From contig NZ_JAGETV010000004.1 of NCBI RefSeq assembly GCF_017571465.1, positions 100,669-164,668 of the forward strand: a stretch of 64,000 nucleotides of DNA, given 5' to 3'. Below are positions 6,383 through 14,015 of the stretch, piece after piece. Positions within the stretch are counted from its first letter, which is position 1, and each line of letters begins with the position of its first letter. The notes under the pieces were generated by a model. That model saw only the letters and a list, made by a program, of their open reading frames with translations, was not told where the DNA came from and searched no databases. The DNA comes from Thiomicrorhabdus marina (GTDB taxonomy: Bacteria > Pseudomonadota > Gammaproteobacteria > Thiomicrospirales > Thiomicrospiraceae). Position numbers and translations under genes: made by a program.

Positions 6383-6807
6383 TATCGTCCCCCTTTTCTT
6401 ACTTCTGTCATTAGTGCCTTTTGGCGTTTTATTGCCGTTCTAATCGTCATTTCTGAAACCCTGTATTTCTTAGCTAATTCAGGGTAGTTAAAGCCTGTAA
6501 AGTCCTTGGAAATACGTAAATCCTGTATGGCTTGTTTAAGCCCACTGGATGCCGGTAAATAAAAGGATTTCCCACCCATATAAAGCGAAATCGCGGTGCA
6601 AATCGAAGCGGCTAAAGCCTTTTGTGCATCCTCGTTATTGAGGCCGCTCTTTTCGATTTCGTTAAGTGCTACCTCGTAAAATTCTTGGATGCGTCTAGGC
6701 CAAAGTTTCAAGTGCACGCCTTGGTATTCTGCCGCCAAGAGTTTCAACCCCTCTTCATGCTCGTTAATTTCGCCTTGTGTTAGTCCTGCTACTTCGATAT
6801 TTGCCAC
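6382..6807 (-). CDS. Mor-family transcription activator
   Basis: The 141-residue protein contains LPASSGLKQAIQDLRISKDF, then FNYPELAKKYRVSEMTIRTAI, which is the helix-turn-helix end of the Mor (Mu middle-operon regulator) and Mu C family. The central AASICTAISLYMGGKSFYLP is the dimer region. It starts at a GTG with AAAGGTG upstream. In Mu this protein activates middle transcription as a dimer bound upstream of the promoter. Here it heads the mor - alpA - small gene run and so may switch on the replication-like genes. Family firm, target inferred. Confidence 0.85.
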   Translation of the reverse strand: MANIEVAGLTQGEINEHEEGLKLLAAEYQGVHLKLWPRRIQEFYEVALNEIEKSGLNNEDAQKALAASICTAISLYMGGKSFYLPASSGLKQAIQDLRISKDFTGFNYPELAKKYRVSEMTIRTAIKRQKALMTEVRKGGR

Positions 6808-7045
6808 GGTGTCACCTTTAACCTCTATGAATTGAAGCGCCTCAAGCCATGTTTCAAGAGTGTAAAAACGGTGCCGGCATGGTTGTATTTCAAGTGTTTG
6901 AGAAGAAATACCAGTAACGCCCTATTTGCCCCGTGACGTACCGTGTTGGCTTGGGGGTAATTAAAGCGCGTTGATCTGGCAAAGTGAGAGCCACCTACAG
7001 GTAGCACCTAGGTAGCAGTTAGGCTATTTTTTGGGGAGTTAAAAC
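6808..7045. other. Gene-free upstream region of the mor-alpA operon
   Basis: About 240 bases with no credible gene. The direct repeat AGGTAGCA occurs twice near 6999-7015 (in ACAGGTAGCACCTAGGTAGCA), and CTTGAAA-like steps occur near 6850-6890. It probably holds the promoter for mor. A 60-codon open frame here has no ribosome site and no protein-like composition. Confidence 0.35.
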
Positions 7046-7071
7046 GAAAAAAGCCCCATGATTAGGGGCTT
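7046..7071 (-). terminator. Rho-independent terminator after the 314-aa gene
   Basis: On the minus strand AGCCCC (7070-7065) pairs with GGGGCT (7057-7052) and is followed by six T residues. It lies 26 bases beyond the stop of the upstream minus-strand gene and separates it from mor. Confidence 0.8.
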
Positions 7072-7096
7072 TAACAGGTGTTAGTAAAAAGTTGAA

Positions 7097-8041
7097 TTAA
7101 TTACGTTTATTTGGGTTTGCAGTTATGGCTATTCGTCCGGCTCGGGTTGTTGATTCAATGCCTTTTTTATTCATCAACCAGTCAGTCATACCCTTAACGC
7201 TTTGGTGGGCTACATTGTCGATAAATGCCGCTTTATGCGCTTGAATCGCTAAATCAATATCGGGGGCGTAAATCGGGCTGTTTGGGTCAAGGTATGGGGG
7301 CGTATCTGTCTGCTGATCGGTGGATGTTGGTGCTTCAAGATAGGCGGCCACTTCTTCACGGCTAATAAATAAATCAGCGCTTTTTGATTGTTGTTTCATC
7401 GCTTCATAATTCCAAAAAAAGCGACCGTTCTCAATGTCGAAAATAGTAGGCTCTATCGGAATAAAACAGGCCTGCCCATTCTGTAAATAATAAGCGCCTG
7501 TTTCGTGTGCCTCGATTATGAAGCCGTCCGTACTCTTTGGCGTTCCATATGCTGTAAACGGCTCTTTATTGAATACACTACCTATAATGAAAGGCTCCCC
7601 CCATCCCTCTGAATTTTCAAGCCTTTCTGCTTTGATTGGTGTCAGATTTATTTCTGAAATCTCTAAGCCGTGCTTAATAAATGGCTTTGAATAAGTAACG
7701 TTCTTTACAAACGATAAGCCTTTATGAATCGGCTTTATATAGGCTCGATACATATCCAGAAAATAGGCCTTATCTGAATCTTCTAGGCTGTTGTAGTGTC
7801 TTCTTGCTGTGTTCTGAATGTCTTTTAATTTGGAAAATATAAAGCGGTTTTCATCCATCTGAGACGCATTAACAACCATAAAAAAATCACTTGTAACGCT
7901 TGCGACTACATTAAATACTCCCTGCTCTGCAAGATATCGCACGTCTTCAACCGTTACCGCTCCTACAAGGTCGTACTTACTTAATATTTTCGCCACTTCT
8001 TCAAGGCTGTAATAAGGTCTTTCAAGCCCAAGAGATTTCAT
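7097..8041 (-). CDS. Element protein with possible DNA-binding ends, unknown function
   Basis: The 314-residue protein starts YYSLEEVAKILSKYDLVGA, which looks like a helix-turn-helix of the kind that opens phage regulators. A beta-rich middle (about 100-230) is followed by the C-terminal block DPNSPIYAPDIDLAIQAHKA, then SVKGMTDWLMNKKGI and GRIAITANPNKR. A similar C-terminal block (DP..P.YAPEL..A...W followed by a helix and RI.TV.NW.K) closes many hypothetical proteins of integrative elements. No catalytic motif seen. It is transcribed alone between the tandem repeats and a terminator. Possibly a regulator; function not known. Confidence 0.65.
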   Translation of the reverse strand: MKSLGLERPYYSLEEVAKILSKYDLVGAVTVEDVRYLAEQGVFNVVASVTSDFFMVVNASQMDENRFIFSKLKDIQNTARRHYNSLEDSDKAYFLDMYRAYIKPIHKGLSFVKNVTYSKPFIKHGLEISEINLTPIKAERLENSEGWGEPFIIGSVFNKEPFTAYGTPKSTDGFIIEAHETGAYYLQNGQACFIPIEPTIFDIENGRFFWNYEAMKQQSKSADLFISREEVAAYLEAPTSTDQQTDTPPYLDPNSPIYAPDIDLAIQAHKAAFIDNVAHQSVKGMTDWLMNKKGIESTTRAGRIAITANPNKRN

Positions 8042-8162
8042 TTTGCACGGCCTCCCGACCTCTCCACTACTGAATAAGGTGGCACGGTCTGGGGCGGGTG
8101 GATAGTCCGCCTTTTCGGGTGATCTGCCCTAGACCATGCCAATAATGTTCTGTATACGGCTT

Positions 8163-8351
8163 AAATTACCGCCAACTATAAGCGCTGTTAGTTTCTCCGG
8201 TACCAGACAGAAATTAAGGCATCATTCGAGCTCAAACTAATTTCTCCGGAAGTAGACACAAATTAGTGCCAACTACAACCGCCGCTATTTTCTTCCGTAT
8301 CTGGCACAAATTACCGCCAACTATAAGCGCTGTTAGTTTCTCCGGTACCAG
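8163..8351. repeat. Four tandem ~48-bp repeats between integrase and next gene
   Basis: Units begin at 8163, 8211, 8260 and 8308, each with AAATTA and ending in a TCCGG/TCCGT-type block. Units 1 and 4 share 44 identical bases (8163-8206 and 8308-8351); units 2 and 3 are diverged. Each intact unit contains the palindromes AGCGCT and GGTACC. They fill much of the 355-bp gap between the integrase stop and the 314-aa gene start (8041). Possible roles: protein-binding iterons for integration, excision or replication, or an operator array for the downstream gene. The repeat structure is seen directly; the role is unknown. Confidence 0.85.
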
Positions 8352-8396
8352 TAATAACCGGAATTAACCGCTAAATCCCGCCTAAATTAATCACCG

Positions 8397-9662
8397 TTAC
8401 GCCGTTCCTCGATTAATTGGGATAACATCGCCACCGGCTTTGATTCCGTCTAGGTAGTCGCTCCAATGTTGGAGCATTTTGCGGCGTTGTTCGAGTTTCT
8501 GAGCCTTGTTATACACGCCCCGAACGCCCCCGATAACGTGATTTAATTGCAGTTCGATTTCATCGGCGTTAAAGCCTATCTCGTTTAGCATGGTGCTAGC
8601 TGTATGCCTAAAGCCGTGGGGAACTATCAGCGTATTGAGGCCGTTATCCCTTACATTCTTGTTTATCGAACCGCTTGTAATATGGCTGTTGGTCATTGGC
8701 GATTTGAATACATACGGGGTTTCACCAGTCAGGGCATACAACTCATTGAGCATCGTTTCAACTTGGCGGCTCATTGGAATAATGATTATTTTGCCCTCCC
8801 CTGTTTGGTCTCCCTTGGTGGTTATGCGGTGTATTTCCTTGGCTTTGAAATCGACTTCATCCCAACGCATTGCCACTAATTCGCTCGGTCTAAGGAAAAC
8901 GTGAAGCCCAAGCCGTAAACAGCTTAATACCTCGAAAGTACCGCGCATGGCGTCCAGTTTACTGAGAACGGTTTTTAGTTCTTTGGGGGTGGTAACGTGC
9001 TTTAACTGCTTGGCAACGTGTTTAACGAATAGCGCCCGTGAAATGTATAAGGCAGGGTCGCGGTCTATGTAGCGTTTTCCCTTGGCATACTCAAATAACA
9101 GCTTAAACACGCTGTAGACCTTATCCCGATTCTCTAGGGTGCCGTGCTCTTGGATTCTTAACAGACAATCTTCTAGCTGTTGCTCGTTGATCTGCACAAC
9201 CGGCACAGTGCCAAGCAGTGGCAAAACGTGCTTTTCAAATCTAAGCTTATGCTTTTGGTAGGTGCTTAATGCCCATTCTGGTTTGCGGTCACCATAGCTT
9301 TTAGTCTTATGGGTGTAGAACTCATCCAATAACAGGGAAAAGGTCATCAAATCACTTTCGGCCTGTTGCCTTGCCGCTTGTTCTGCAATTTGTTGCTTTT
9401 GGTGGCGCTTATGGTCATTCGGATTAATACCGGCCTTAACCAGTTGGCGTGCTTCGTCTCTAAGTGTTCGAGCTTCCAGTAGGCTAATTGCAGGGTATTC
9501 GCCTATCGTGTGATCTGAGTCTTTTCCGTCCATCTTAAAGCGGTATTTGAAAACCTTGGTACCGGCCTTAGTGATTTCCAAGCGCAAGCCGCCGCCGTCC
9601 GATAACTTTTGAACTTTACCGGTGGGTTTGGTCTTTCTGATTTTGGTATCGGTAAGCGCCAT
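8397..9662 (-). CDS. int: P4-type tyrosine integrase
   Basis: The 421-residue protein has an N-terminal arm-binding DUF4102-type domain (LTDTKIRKTKPTG, LSDGGGLRLEI, HTIGEYPAISLLEAR), a core-binding domain (about 105-205) and a catalytic domain. The catalytic set is complete by eye: Arg258 (FLRPSELVAMRW), His349 and Arg352 (PHGFRHTAS), His375 (QLNHVIGGVRG) and the nucleophile Tyr384 (VYNKA). It would catalyse site-specific insertion of the element at the tRNA-Leu 3' end and, with an excisionase, its removal. It starts 222 bases from the tRNA and reads into the element, with direct repeats in between that look like its own arm sites. Confidence 0.95.
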   Translation of the reverse strand: MALTDTKIRKTKPTGKVQKLSDGGGLRLEITKAGTKVFKYRFKMDGKDSDHTIGEYPAISLLEARTLRDEARQLVKAGINPNDHKRHQKQQIAEQAARQQAESDLMTFSLLLDEFYTHKTKSYGDRKPEWALSTYQKHKLRFEKHVLPLLGTVPVVQINEQQLEDCLLRIQEHGTLENRDKVYSVFKLLFEYAKGKRYIDRDPALYISRALFVKHVAKQLKHVTTPKELKTVLSKLDAMRGTFEVLSCLRLGLHVFLRPSELVAMRWDEVDFKAKEIHRITTKGDQTGEGKIIIIPMSRQVETMLNELYALTGETPYVFKSPMTNSHITSGSINKNVRDNGLNTLIVPHGFRHTASTMLNEIGFNADEIELQLNHVIGGVRGVYNKAQKLEQRRKMLQHWSDYLDGIKAGGDVIPINRGTA

Positions 9663-9786
9663 TGCTAACCCCCTAATAACGGTGGAATTAGTGAAAATGG
9701 GGTAAATAAGGGGGGTTAATTGAATTGGGGTTAGAAATTTACCCCACTTTTTACCCCCTAAAATCCTGCGCTTTTATGGTACAACG

Positions 9787-9876
9787 TGAAACACTGTGAA
9801 ACAACTAAAACGCTGAAACGACGTATAGAGAAGGGTTTGAATGGGGTATTTGGAATGATTTGAAACTTGCTGAAAC
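9787..9876. promoter_or_regulatory. Five TGAAAC direct repeats, candidate integrase arm sites
   Basis: TGAAAC occurs at 9787, 9797, 9814, 9861 and 9871, all in the same orientation, between the integrase gene and the tRNA-Leu 3' end. Two pairs are spaced exactly 10 bases, one helical turn. P2- and P4-type integrases bind direct repeats in this position. The gap also has several runs of G and C (such as 9708-9714), and it must contain the integrase promoter. Confidence 0.6.
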
Positions 9877-9883
9877 GTAAGAA

Positions 9884-9970
9884 TGGTGCCCAGGGCCGGA
9901 GTCGAACCGGCACAGTGTTTCCACCGGGGGATTTTAAGTCCCCTGCGTCTACCAATTTCGCCACCTGGGC
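9884..9970 (-). tRNA. leuZ: tRNA-Leu (anticodon UAA), integration site
   Basis: The 87-base minus-strand gene starts GCCCAGG, has GGGACTTAAAATCCC around the anticodon UAA, a long variable arm, a GGTTCGACTCC T-arm and encodes its CCA end. It is last in a Gly-Cys-Leu tRNA operon after pgsA, matching E. coli glyW-cysT-leuZ. Its 3' end is the likely crossover site of the element, which restored it on insertion. Confidence 0.95.
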
Positions 9971-10046
9971 ATGGTGTTCAGTAAAGTCTAATGAAGAATT
10001 GCTTTACTGAGTAATTCACAATTTAGATATTGTGAATGAAATAATA

Positions 10047-10120
10047 TGGAGGCGCGACCCGGAGTCGAACCGAGGTCCACGGATTTGCAATCCGCTGCAT
10101 AGCCACTCTGCCATCGCGCC
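10047..10120 (-). tRNA. cysT: tRNA-Cys (anticodon GCA)
   Basis: The 74-base gene has acceptor stem GGCGCGA/TCGCGCC, anticodon loop ATTGCAA (GCA), T-arm GGTTCGACTCC and an encoded TCCA end. It is the middle gene of the tRNA operon, 8 bases from tRNA-Gly. Confidence 0.95.
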
Positions 10121-10128
10121 ATATTTTT

Positions 10129-10204
10129 TGGAGCGGGAAACGAGGTTCGAACTCGCGACCTCAACCTTGGCAAGGTTGCGCTCTACCAGCTGAGCTATTC
10201 CCGC
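10129..10204 (-). tRNA. glyW: tRNA-Gly (anticodon GCC)
   Basis: The 76-base gene has acceptor stem GCGGGAA/TTCCCGC, anticodon loop CTTGCCAAG (GCC), T-arm GGTTCGAACCT-like and an encoded TCCA end. It is the first gene of the tRNA operon, right after its promoter. Confidence 0.95.
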
Positions 10205-10217
10205 TTGAATGCGGCGT

Positions 10218-10245
10218 ATTATAGGGGTTGAGCGTAAAAGGTCAA
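10218..10245 (-). promoter_or_regulatory. Sigma-70 promoter of the tRNA operon
   Basis: On the minus strand TTGACC (10245-10240), a 16-base spacer and a perfect TATAAT (10223-10218) lie just before tRNA-Gly. The sequence after the -10 box is GC-rich (ACGCCGC), as in promoters of stable RNA genes under stringent control. Confidence 0.8.
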
Positions 10246-10320
10246 GCAATTTACTGCAATTTTTTACGACTTTTTTAGTATCCCCTCATACGTCGATTTA
10301 GATTCAATAATATCAATGAT

Positions 10321-10902
10321 TTATGAATTTTCTTCTTTAGTTGATTCAATGATTTGTGGCAATGCCGCCTTGGTATATTGCACCCAAGTAATCAATGTTA
10401 ATGCCGCAGCAAAATACAGCATCGGGAAGCCAAGTTCACCCCAGTTAATACCCCAAAGTTCACCGCCGTATAACAACCAAGTTAAAGCTGCTAGTTGTGA
10501 AGCGGTTTTGACTTTACCTAATGAAGACACTGCCACCACATCACGAGCATTATTTTCCGCCATCCATTCACGAAGCGCTGAAATCGCTACTTCGCGCATC
10601 ATAATAATAACCGCAGAAATAATGACCAAAAGATTATCGTTGTATTCTGCCGCAACCACAATCAGTGCTGCTGCCACAATTAACTTGTCGGCTACCGGAT
10701 CCAAGAAGGCTCCAAGCTTACTCGACGAACCAAGCTTACGCGCCAGGTAGCCGTCAAACCAATCCGTGATGGCGGCAACCATAAATGCCAAAGCCCCCCA
10801 GAAACGAGCGTCTTCAATGGGCGCGTAGTAACAGATTAAAAATACTGGTATTAGAATGACTCGACTCCAAGTCATCATCATTGGCAAGGATTGCAAATTC
10901 AT
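10321..10902 (-). CDS. pgsA: CDP-diacylglycerol-glycerol-3-phosphate 3-phosphatidyltransferase
   Basis: This integral inner-membrane enzyme makes phosphatidylglycerol phosphate from CDP-diacylglycerol and glycerol-3-phosphate. The CDP-alcohol phosphotransferase signature is complete: DWFDGYLARKLGSSSKLGAF, then LDPVADK, giving the DG..AR...G...G...D...D set (about residues 47-73). Four or more hydrophobic helices fit the 193-residue family length. It lies after uvrC and before the tRNA-Gly-Cys-Leu operon, the standard gammaproteobacterial order. A gap of about 90 bases to uvrC allows a promoter of its own. Confidence 0.95.
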   Translation of the reverse strand: MNLQSLPMMMTWSRVILIPVFLICYYAPIEDARFWGALAFMVAAITDWFDGYLARKLGSSSKLGAFLDPVADKLIVAAALIVVAAEYNDNLLVIISAVIIMMREVAISALREWMAENNARDVVAVSSLGKVKTASQLAALTWLLYGGELWGINWGELGFPMLYFAAALTLITWVQYTKAALPQIIESTKEENS

Positions 10903-10991
10903 TAGTTATCTTAATTCTAGAGTTTGGAATAATGCAAAATACTAACATATTTTGCCGAACGGCTCTTTATTAAAAGCAAGTCTGCTGGCGC

Positions 10992-12893
10992 TTATTCCCC
11001 ATGAAAGAAATCATAAATTGCCTGTGCTTTATCTTGGCTAACGCCTTTTACTTTTTGTAACTCATTAACAGCAGCATTTTTAACTTCATTTAAACCACCA
11101 AAATGTACCAGTAAGGATTTACGGGTTTTTGGGCCTATTCCGGGAATATCTTCCAATCGTGAATGCGTCAGGGCTTTATTACGTTTTTTACGATGCGAGG
11201 TAATCGCAAAACGATGCGCTTCATCACGGATATGGTTAATTAGATGCAATGCGATATCTTCATCAGAAAGGTCAATGCCCTCCATATTATATGGCGTGTA
11301 CAGAACTTCTAAACCAGCTTTGCGCCCTTCACCCTTCGCGACCGACACCAAAGGCAGAAAATCGAGTTGCAAAGACTTTAAAACATCAACCGCTTGATTT
11401 AGCTGCCCTTTGCCACCGTCAATAACAATTAAACTTGGGAAGTTTGCATTTTCCTGTTTTAAACGTGCGTATCGTCGACTTAATACCTGATGCATTGCCG
11501 CATAATCATCTCCCGGCGTAATCCCTTCGATATTAAACTTTCGATAGTCCCGGTTACTTGGAACGCCCTCTTTAAAGACCACGCAGCTGGCAATCGTCAT
11601 TTCACCTTGGGTATGACTGATATCAAAACATTCCATATGCTCCGGTACTTCAGCCAAAGCCAGCACTTCCTGCAACGCCTGTAAACGCTGTTGCTGGTTA
11701 CTCTTTTGTGTTAGATGCTGTTTTAAACCGGCTTCAGCATTGGTTTTCGCTAAAGAAAAAAGACTCTTATCAGTTTGCAATTTCGGCTGTTTAAAACCGG
11801 TACGGCGCTGATACTTTTCCAATAACAATGCTTGAATTGCCGATTGTTCAGCCAAGCTCTGCTCCAATAAAATTGTATGCGGTGACGGGTGTTCTTGATA
11901 ATGCTGCAAGATAAACGCGCTCAGAATCTCTTCTTCAGACGAACCGGCAACCAGTTTCGGGTAATAGGTTTCGCTGCCCCAAAGATTACCGGCACGATAC
12001 ATCATTAAACATAAACAGACCTGATTTCCGTTTACAGCCACTGCCAAAACATCAATATCGCGATTACCCGGTTGATTGATCAGGTGTTGTGATTGAATCG
12101 AACGTAGCGCGGATATCCGGTCTCGGAACATCGCAGCTGTCTCAAACTCTAATTGCTCGGAAGCCTGCTCCATCTGCTTGCCAAGTTCATCGATTACCTG
12201 AAAACTTTTCCCTTCCAAAAACATCAAGGTATGGCGCACATCGCGCTGATAATCGGCATCGGTGACTAAACCCTCAATGCAAGGGCCGGAACAGCGTTTA
12301 ATTTGGTACTGCAAACAAGGTCGCGAACGGTGTTGAAAAACGCTTTCGGCACACTGACGCACCGGAAAAATCTTCTGTAAAGCATGCAAGGTGTGATGCA
12401 CCGCCGACGCATTTGGAAAAGGCCCGTAATATTCACCTTTACGTCTCTTCACTCCACGGTGAAAACTCAATGCAGGATATTCTTTTGCCGTAGAAACAAA
12501 GATATATGGGTAAGATTTGTCATCGCGAAACAGAATATTGTATTTCGGCTTATGGCGTTTAATCAGCGTACTTTCGAGTATATAGGCTTCCGATTCGGTA
12601 TCGGTAATAGTGACTTCAACACGAGCGATCTGCTCGACCATTTTGGCCGTTTTAATGTCGTCGTGACGCTTTTTAAAATAACTGCTAACCCTTCTTTTTA
12701 AGTTTTTTGCCTTGCCAACGTAGATAATCTGCTGATCCTTATCCAACATGCGATATACGCCCGGACGCTGAGTAAGATGCTTAAGGAAGTCATCAATATC
12801 AAACCGTGCCGTGCTTTCATTGCTCGTTTCGTTGTCTTCCATAATGTCTTCAGGCTGTTTTGGCGGATTCTGCGTGCTCTTGGCTTGGGTCAT
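10992..12893 (-). CDS. uvrC: Excinuclease ABC subunit C
   Basis: UvrC makes both incisions in nucleotide excision repair with UvrA and UvrB. Visible in order: GIY-YIG nuclease domain (GVYRMLD...IIYVGKAKNLKRR, residues about 45-70), a UVR helix near 235-265 (LEFETAAMFRDRISALRS), an RNase H-like endonuclease domain (ECFDISHTQGE and IVIDGGKGQLNQA), and C-terminal helix-hairpin-helix pairs (DIPGIGPKTRKSLL). At 633 residues it is slightly longer than usual owing to about 30 low-complexity N-terminal residues. The ATG at 12893 has no clear ribosome site; ATG at 12842 is an alternative that would still keep all domains. Confidence 0.95.
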   Translation of the reverse strand: MTQAKSTQNPPKQPEDIMEDNETSNESTARFDIDDFLKHLTQRPGVYRMLDKDQQIIYVGKAKNLKRRVSSYFKKRHDDIKTAKMVEQIARVEVTITDTESEAYILESTLIKRHKPKYNILFRDDKSYPYIFVSTAKEYPALSFHRGVKRRKGEYYGPFPNASAVHHTLHALQKIFPVRQCAESVFQHRSRPCLQYQIKRCSGPCIEGLVTDADYQRDVRHTLMFLEGKSFQVIDELGKQMEQASEQLEFETAAMFRDRISALRSIQSQHLINQPGNRDIDVLAVAVNGNQVCLCLMMYRAGNLWGSETYYPKLVAGSSEEEILSAFILQHYQEHPSPHTILLEQSLAEQSAIQALLLEKYQRRTGFKQPKLQTDKSLFSLAKTNAEAGLKQHLTQKSNQQQRLQALQEVLALAEVPEHMECFDISHTQGEMTIASCVVFKEGVPSNRDYRKFNIEGITPGDDYAAMHQVLSRRYARLKQENANFPSLIVIDGGKGQLNQAVDVLKSLQLDFLPLVSVAKGEGRKAGLEVLYTPYNMEGIDLSDEDIALHLINHIRDEAHRFAITSHRKKRNKALTHSRLEDIPGIGPKTRKSLLVHFGGLNEVKNAAVNELQKVKGVSQDKAQAIYDFFHGE

Positions 12894-12954
12894 AGATGAT
12901 TAAAGGTTAAAATGCGAAACACAATATTATAGCGAATCTCTAAAGGGAATTACG

Positions 12955-13947
12955 ATGGAACAAGAAAACCAATCGGCACCTAGCTCAAATGAAAGCTCAA
13001 AACAATCGGTTCCGACAATGCAAAACTTCGACCGCTTAGCCGGCGCAGTTGAATCTTTAGTCAAACAAGAGCGCTGGAGCCGCCGTTTTGCGAATTTATT
13101 AAAACTGGCTATTGCCGGTTATATCGTCTTTTTCATTTACATTGCAATTGACAATATGGGCGCTGCAAAAGAGTTAAAAGAGATGAACAATGACCAAGAG
13201 CACATTGCGGTAGTTCGCTTAGAAGGTCCAATTATGGCGCAAACCGAAAACAGTGCGGAATACATGATTCCATTACTTCGAGAAGCCTTTAGCAATGACG
13301 CTGCCAAGGTGGTAGTGATCAAAGCCAACTCACCTGGCGGAAGCCCGGTGCAATCAGCACTGATTAATGATGAAATCACGCGCCTGAAGAAAAAATACAA
13401 TAAGCCGGTCATCGCTGTAGTTGAAGATCTATGTGCTTCAGGCTGTTACTACATCACCGTCGCAGCCGATAAGATTATCGCCAATAAAGGTTCACTAATA
13501 GGGTCAATTGGGGTGCGCATGGATTCATTCGGTTTTACAGGGCTCATGGAGAAAGTTGGTATCGAAAACCGTTCAATGCATGCTGGCGAACATAAAACCT
13601 TTATCAACCCTTTTGCGGAAAAAGATGAAGAAGGCCGTGAATTCTTCCGTACTAAAGTCTTAGAACGCACTCATCAGCAATTTATCCAAGCAGTTCGTGA
13701 CGGGCGTGGCGATCGCATTAAAGAAACCGAAGATACTTACACCGGACTGGTTTGGCTCGGCGATGAAGCAGTTGAAAATGGTATGATTGACGGACTAGGT
13801 GATATGGGTTCAGTCGGCCGCGAATATATGGATGAGCCAAAATATCGTTACTATGAAGTAGAGAAAACCATTTTTGAACAACTACTTGGTGATATCAGCA
13901 CGCAAACGGCAAGCCGTTTAGCGATGTTCTTCACCACCATGCATTAA
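12955..13947 (+). CDS. sppA: S49-family signal peptide peptidase (SppA-like)
   Basis: An inner-membrane serine protease that degrades cleaved signal peptides. One transmembrane helix (about 46-66) follows a polar, asparagine/serine-rich N-terminus; the rest lies in the periplasm. The short-form S49 domain shows NSPGGSPVQSA (123-135), the nucleophile Ser162 in LCASGCYY and the general base Lys214 in GEHKTFINPF. AAAGGGA precedes the ATG. At 330 residues it is the short SppA form of a single domain. It diverges from uvrC and converges with yheS, with a shared terminator. Confidence 0.9.
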   Translation: MEQENQSAPSSNESSKQSVPTMQNFDRLAGAVESLVKQERWSRRFANLLKLAIAGYIVFFIYIAIDNMGAAKELKEMNNDQEHIAVVRLEGPIMAQTENSAEYMIPLLREAFSNDAAKVVVIKANSPGGSPVQSALINDEITRLKKKYNKPVIAVVEDLCASGCYYITVAADKIIANKGSLIGSIGVRMDSFGFTGLMEKVGIENRSMHAGEHKTFINPFAEKDEEGREFFRTKVLERTHQQFIQAVRDGRGDRIKETEDTYTGLVWLGDEAVENGMIDGLGDMGSVGREYMDEPKYRYYEVEKTIFEQLLGDISTQTASRLAMFFTTMH

Positions 13948-13970
13948 TCCATTCGTTTGAATTTACGACA

Positions 13971-14000
13971 AAAAAGGCGAGTCAAAACTCGCCTTTTTTA
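13971..14000. terminator. Bidirectional terminator between sppA and yheS
   Basis: GGCGAGT (13976-13982) pairs with ACTCGCC (13987-13993), flanked by A-runs on the left and T-runs on the right, so it works for both converging genes. Confidence 0.9.
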
Positions 14001-14015
14001 TTTCTTGTACATTCT

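Larger units (their letters stand above)
1..9884. mobile_element. Integrative element (P4-type integrase) in tRNA-Leu, integrase-proximal part
   Basis: A tyrosine integrase reads away from the 3' end of tRNA-Leu(UAA). Behind it, nearly all genes lie on the minus strand with one-base to 19-base overlaps and are of phage type: Mor, AlpA, PriCT-like, winged-helix pair, SSB, Rad52-like annealing protein, Gp157, RusA. HicAB is the only plus-strand pair. No capsid, tail, terminase or conjugation gene is visible, so this may be a satellite, a prophage early region or another island. One boundary (attL) lies in the tRNA 3' end. The other boundary, expected as a copy of the tRNA 3' segment, is left of base 1. 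That this is an element is seen directly; its class is inference. Confidence 0.85.

Noticed and set aside
6825..7007. 60-codon minus-strand frame before mor
   Set aside because: No ribosome site, and it lies in the promoter region of the mor operon.
8163..8351. CRISPR array
   Set aside because: Units abut without unique spacers and two are heavily diverged; no cas genes.
9758..10249. Open frames over the tRNA cluster
   Set aside because: They lie on the tRNA genes and are made of tRNA sequence; no ribosome site or protein-like composition.
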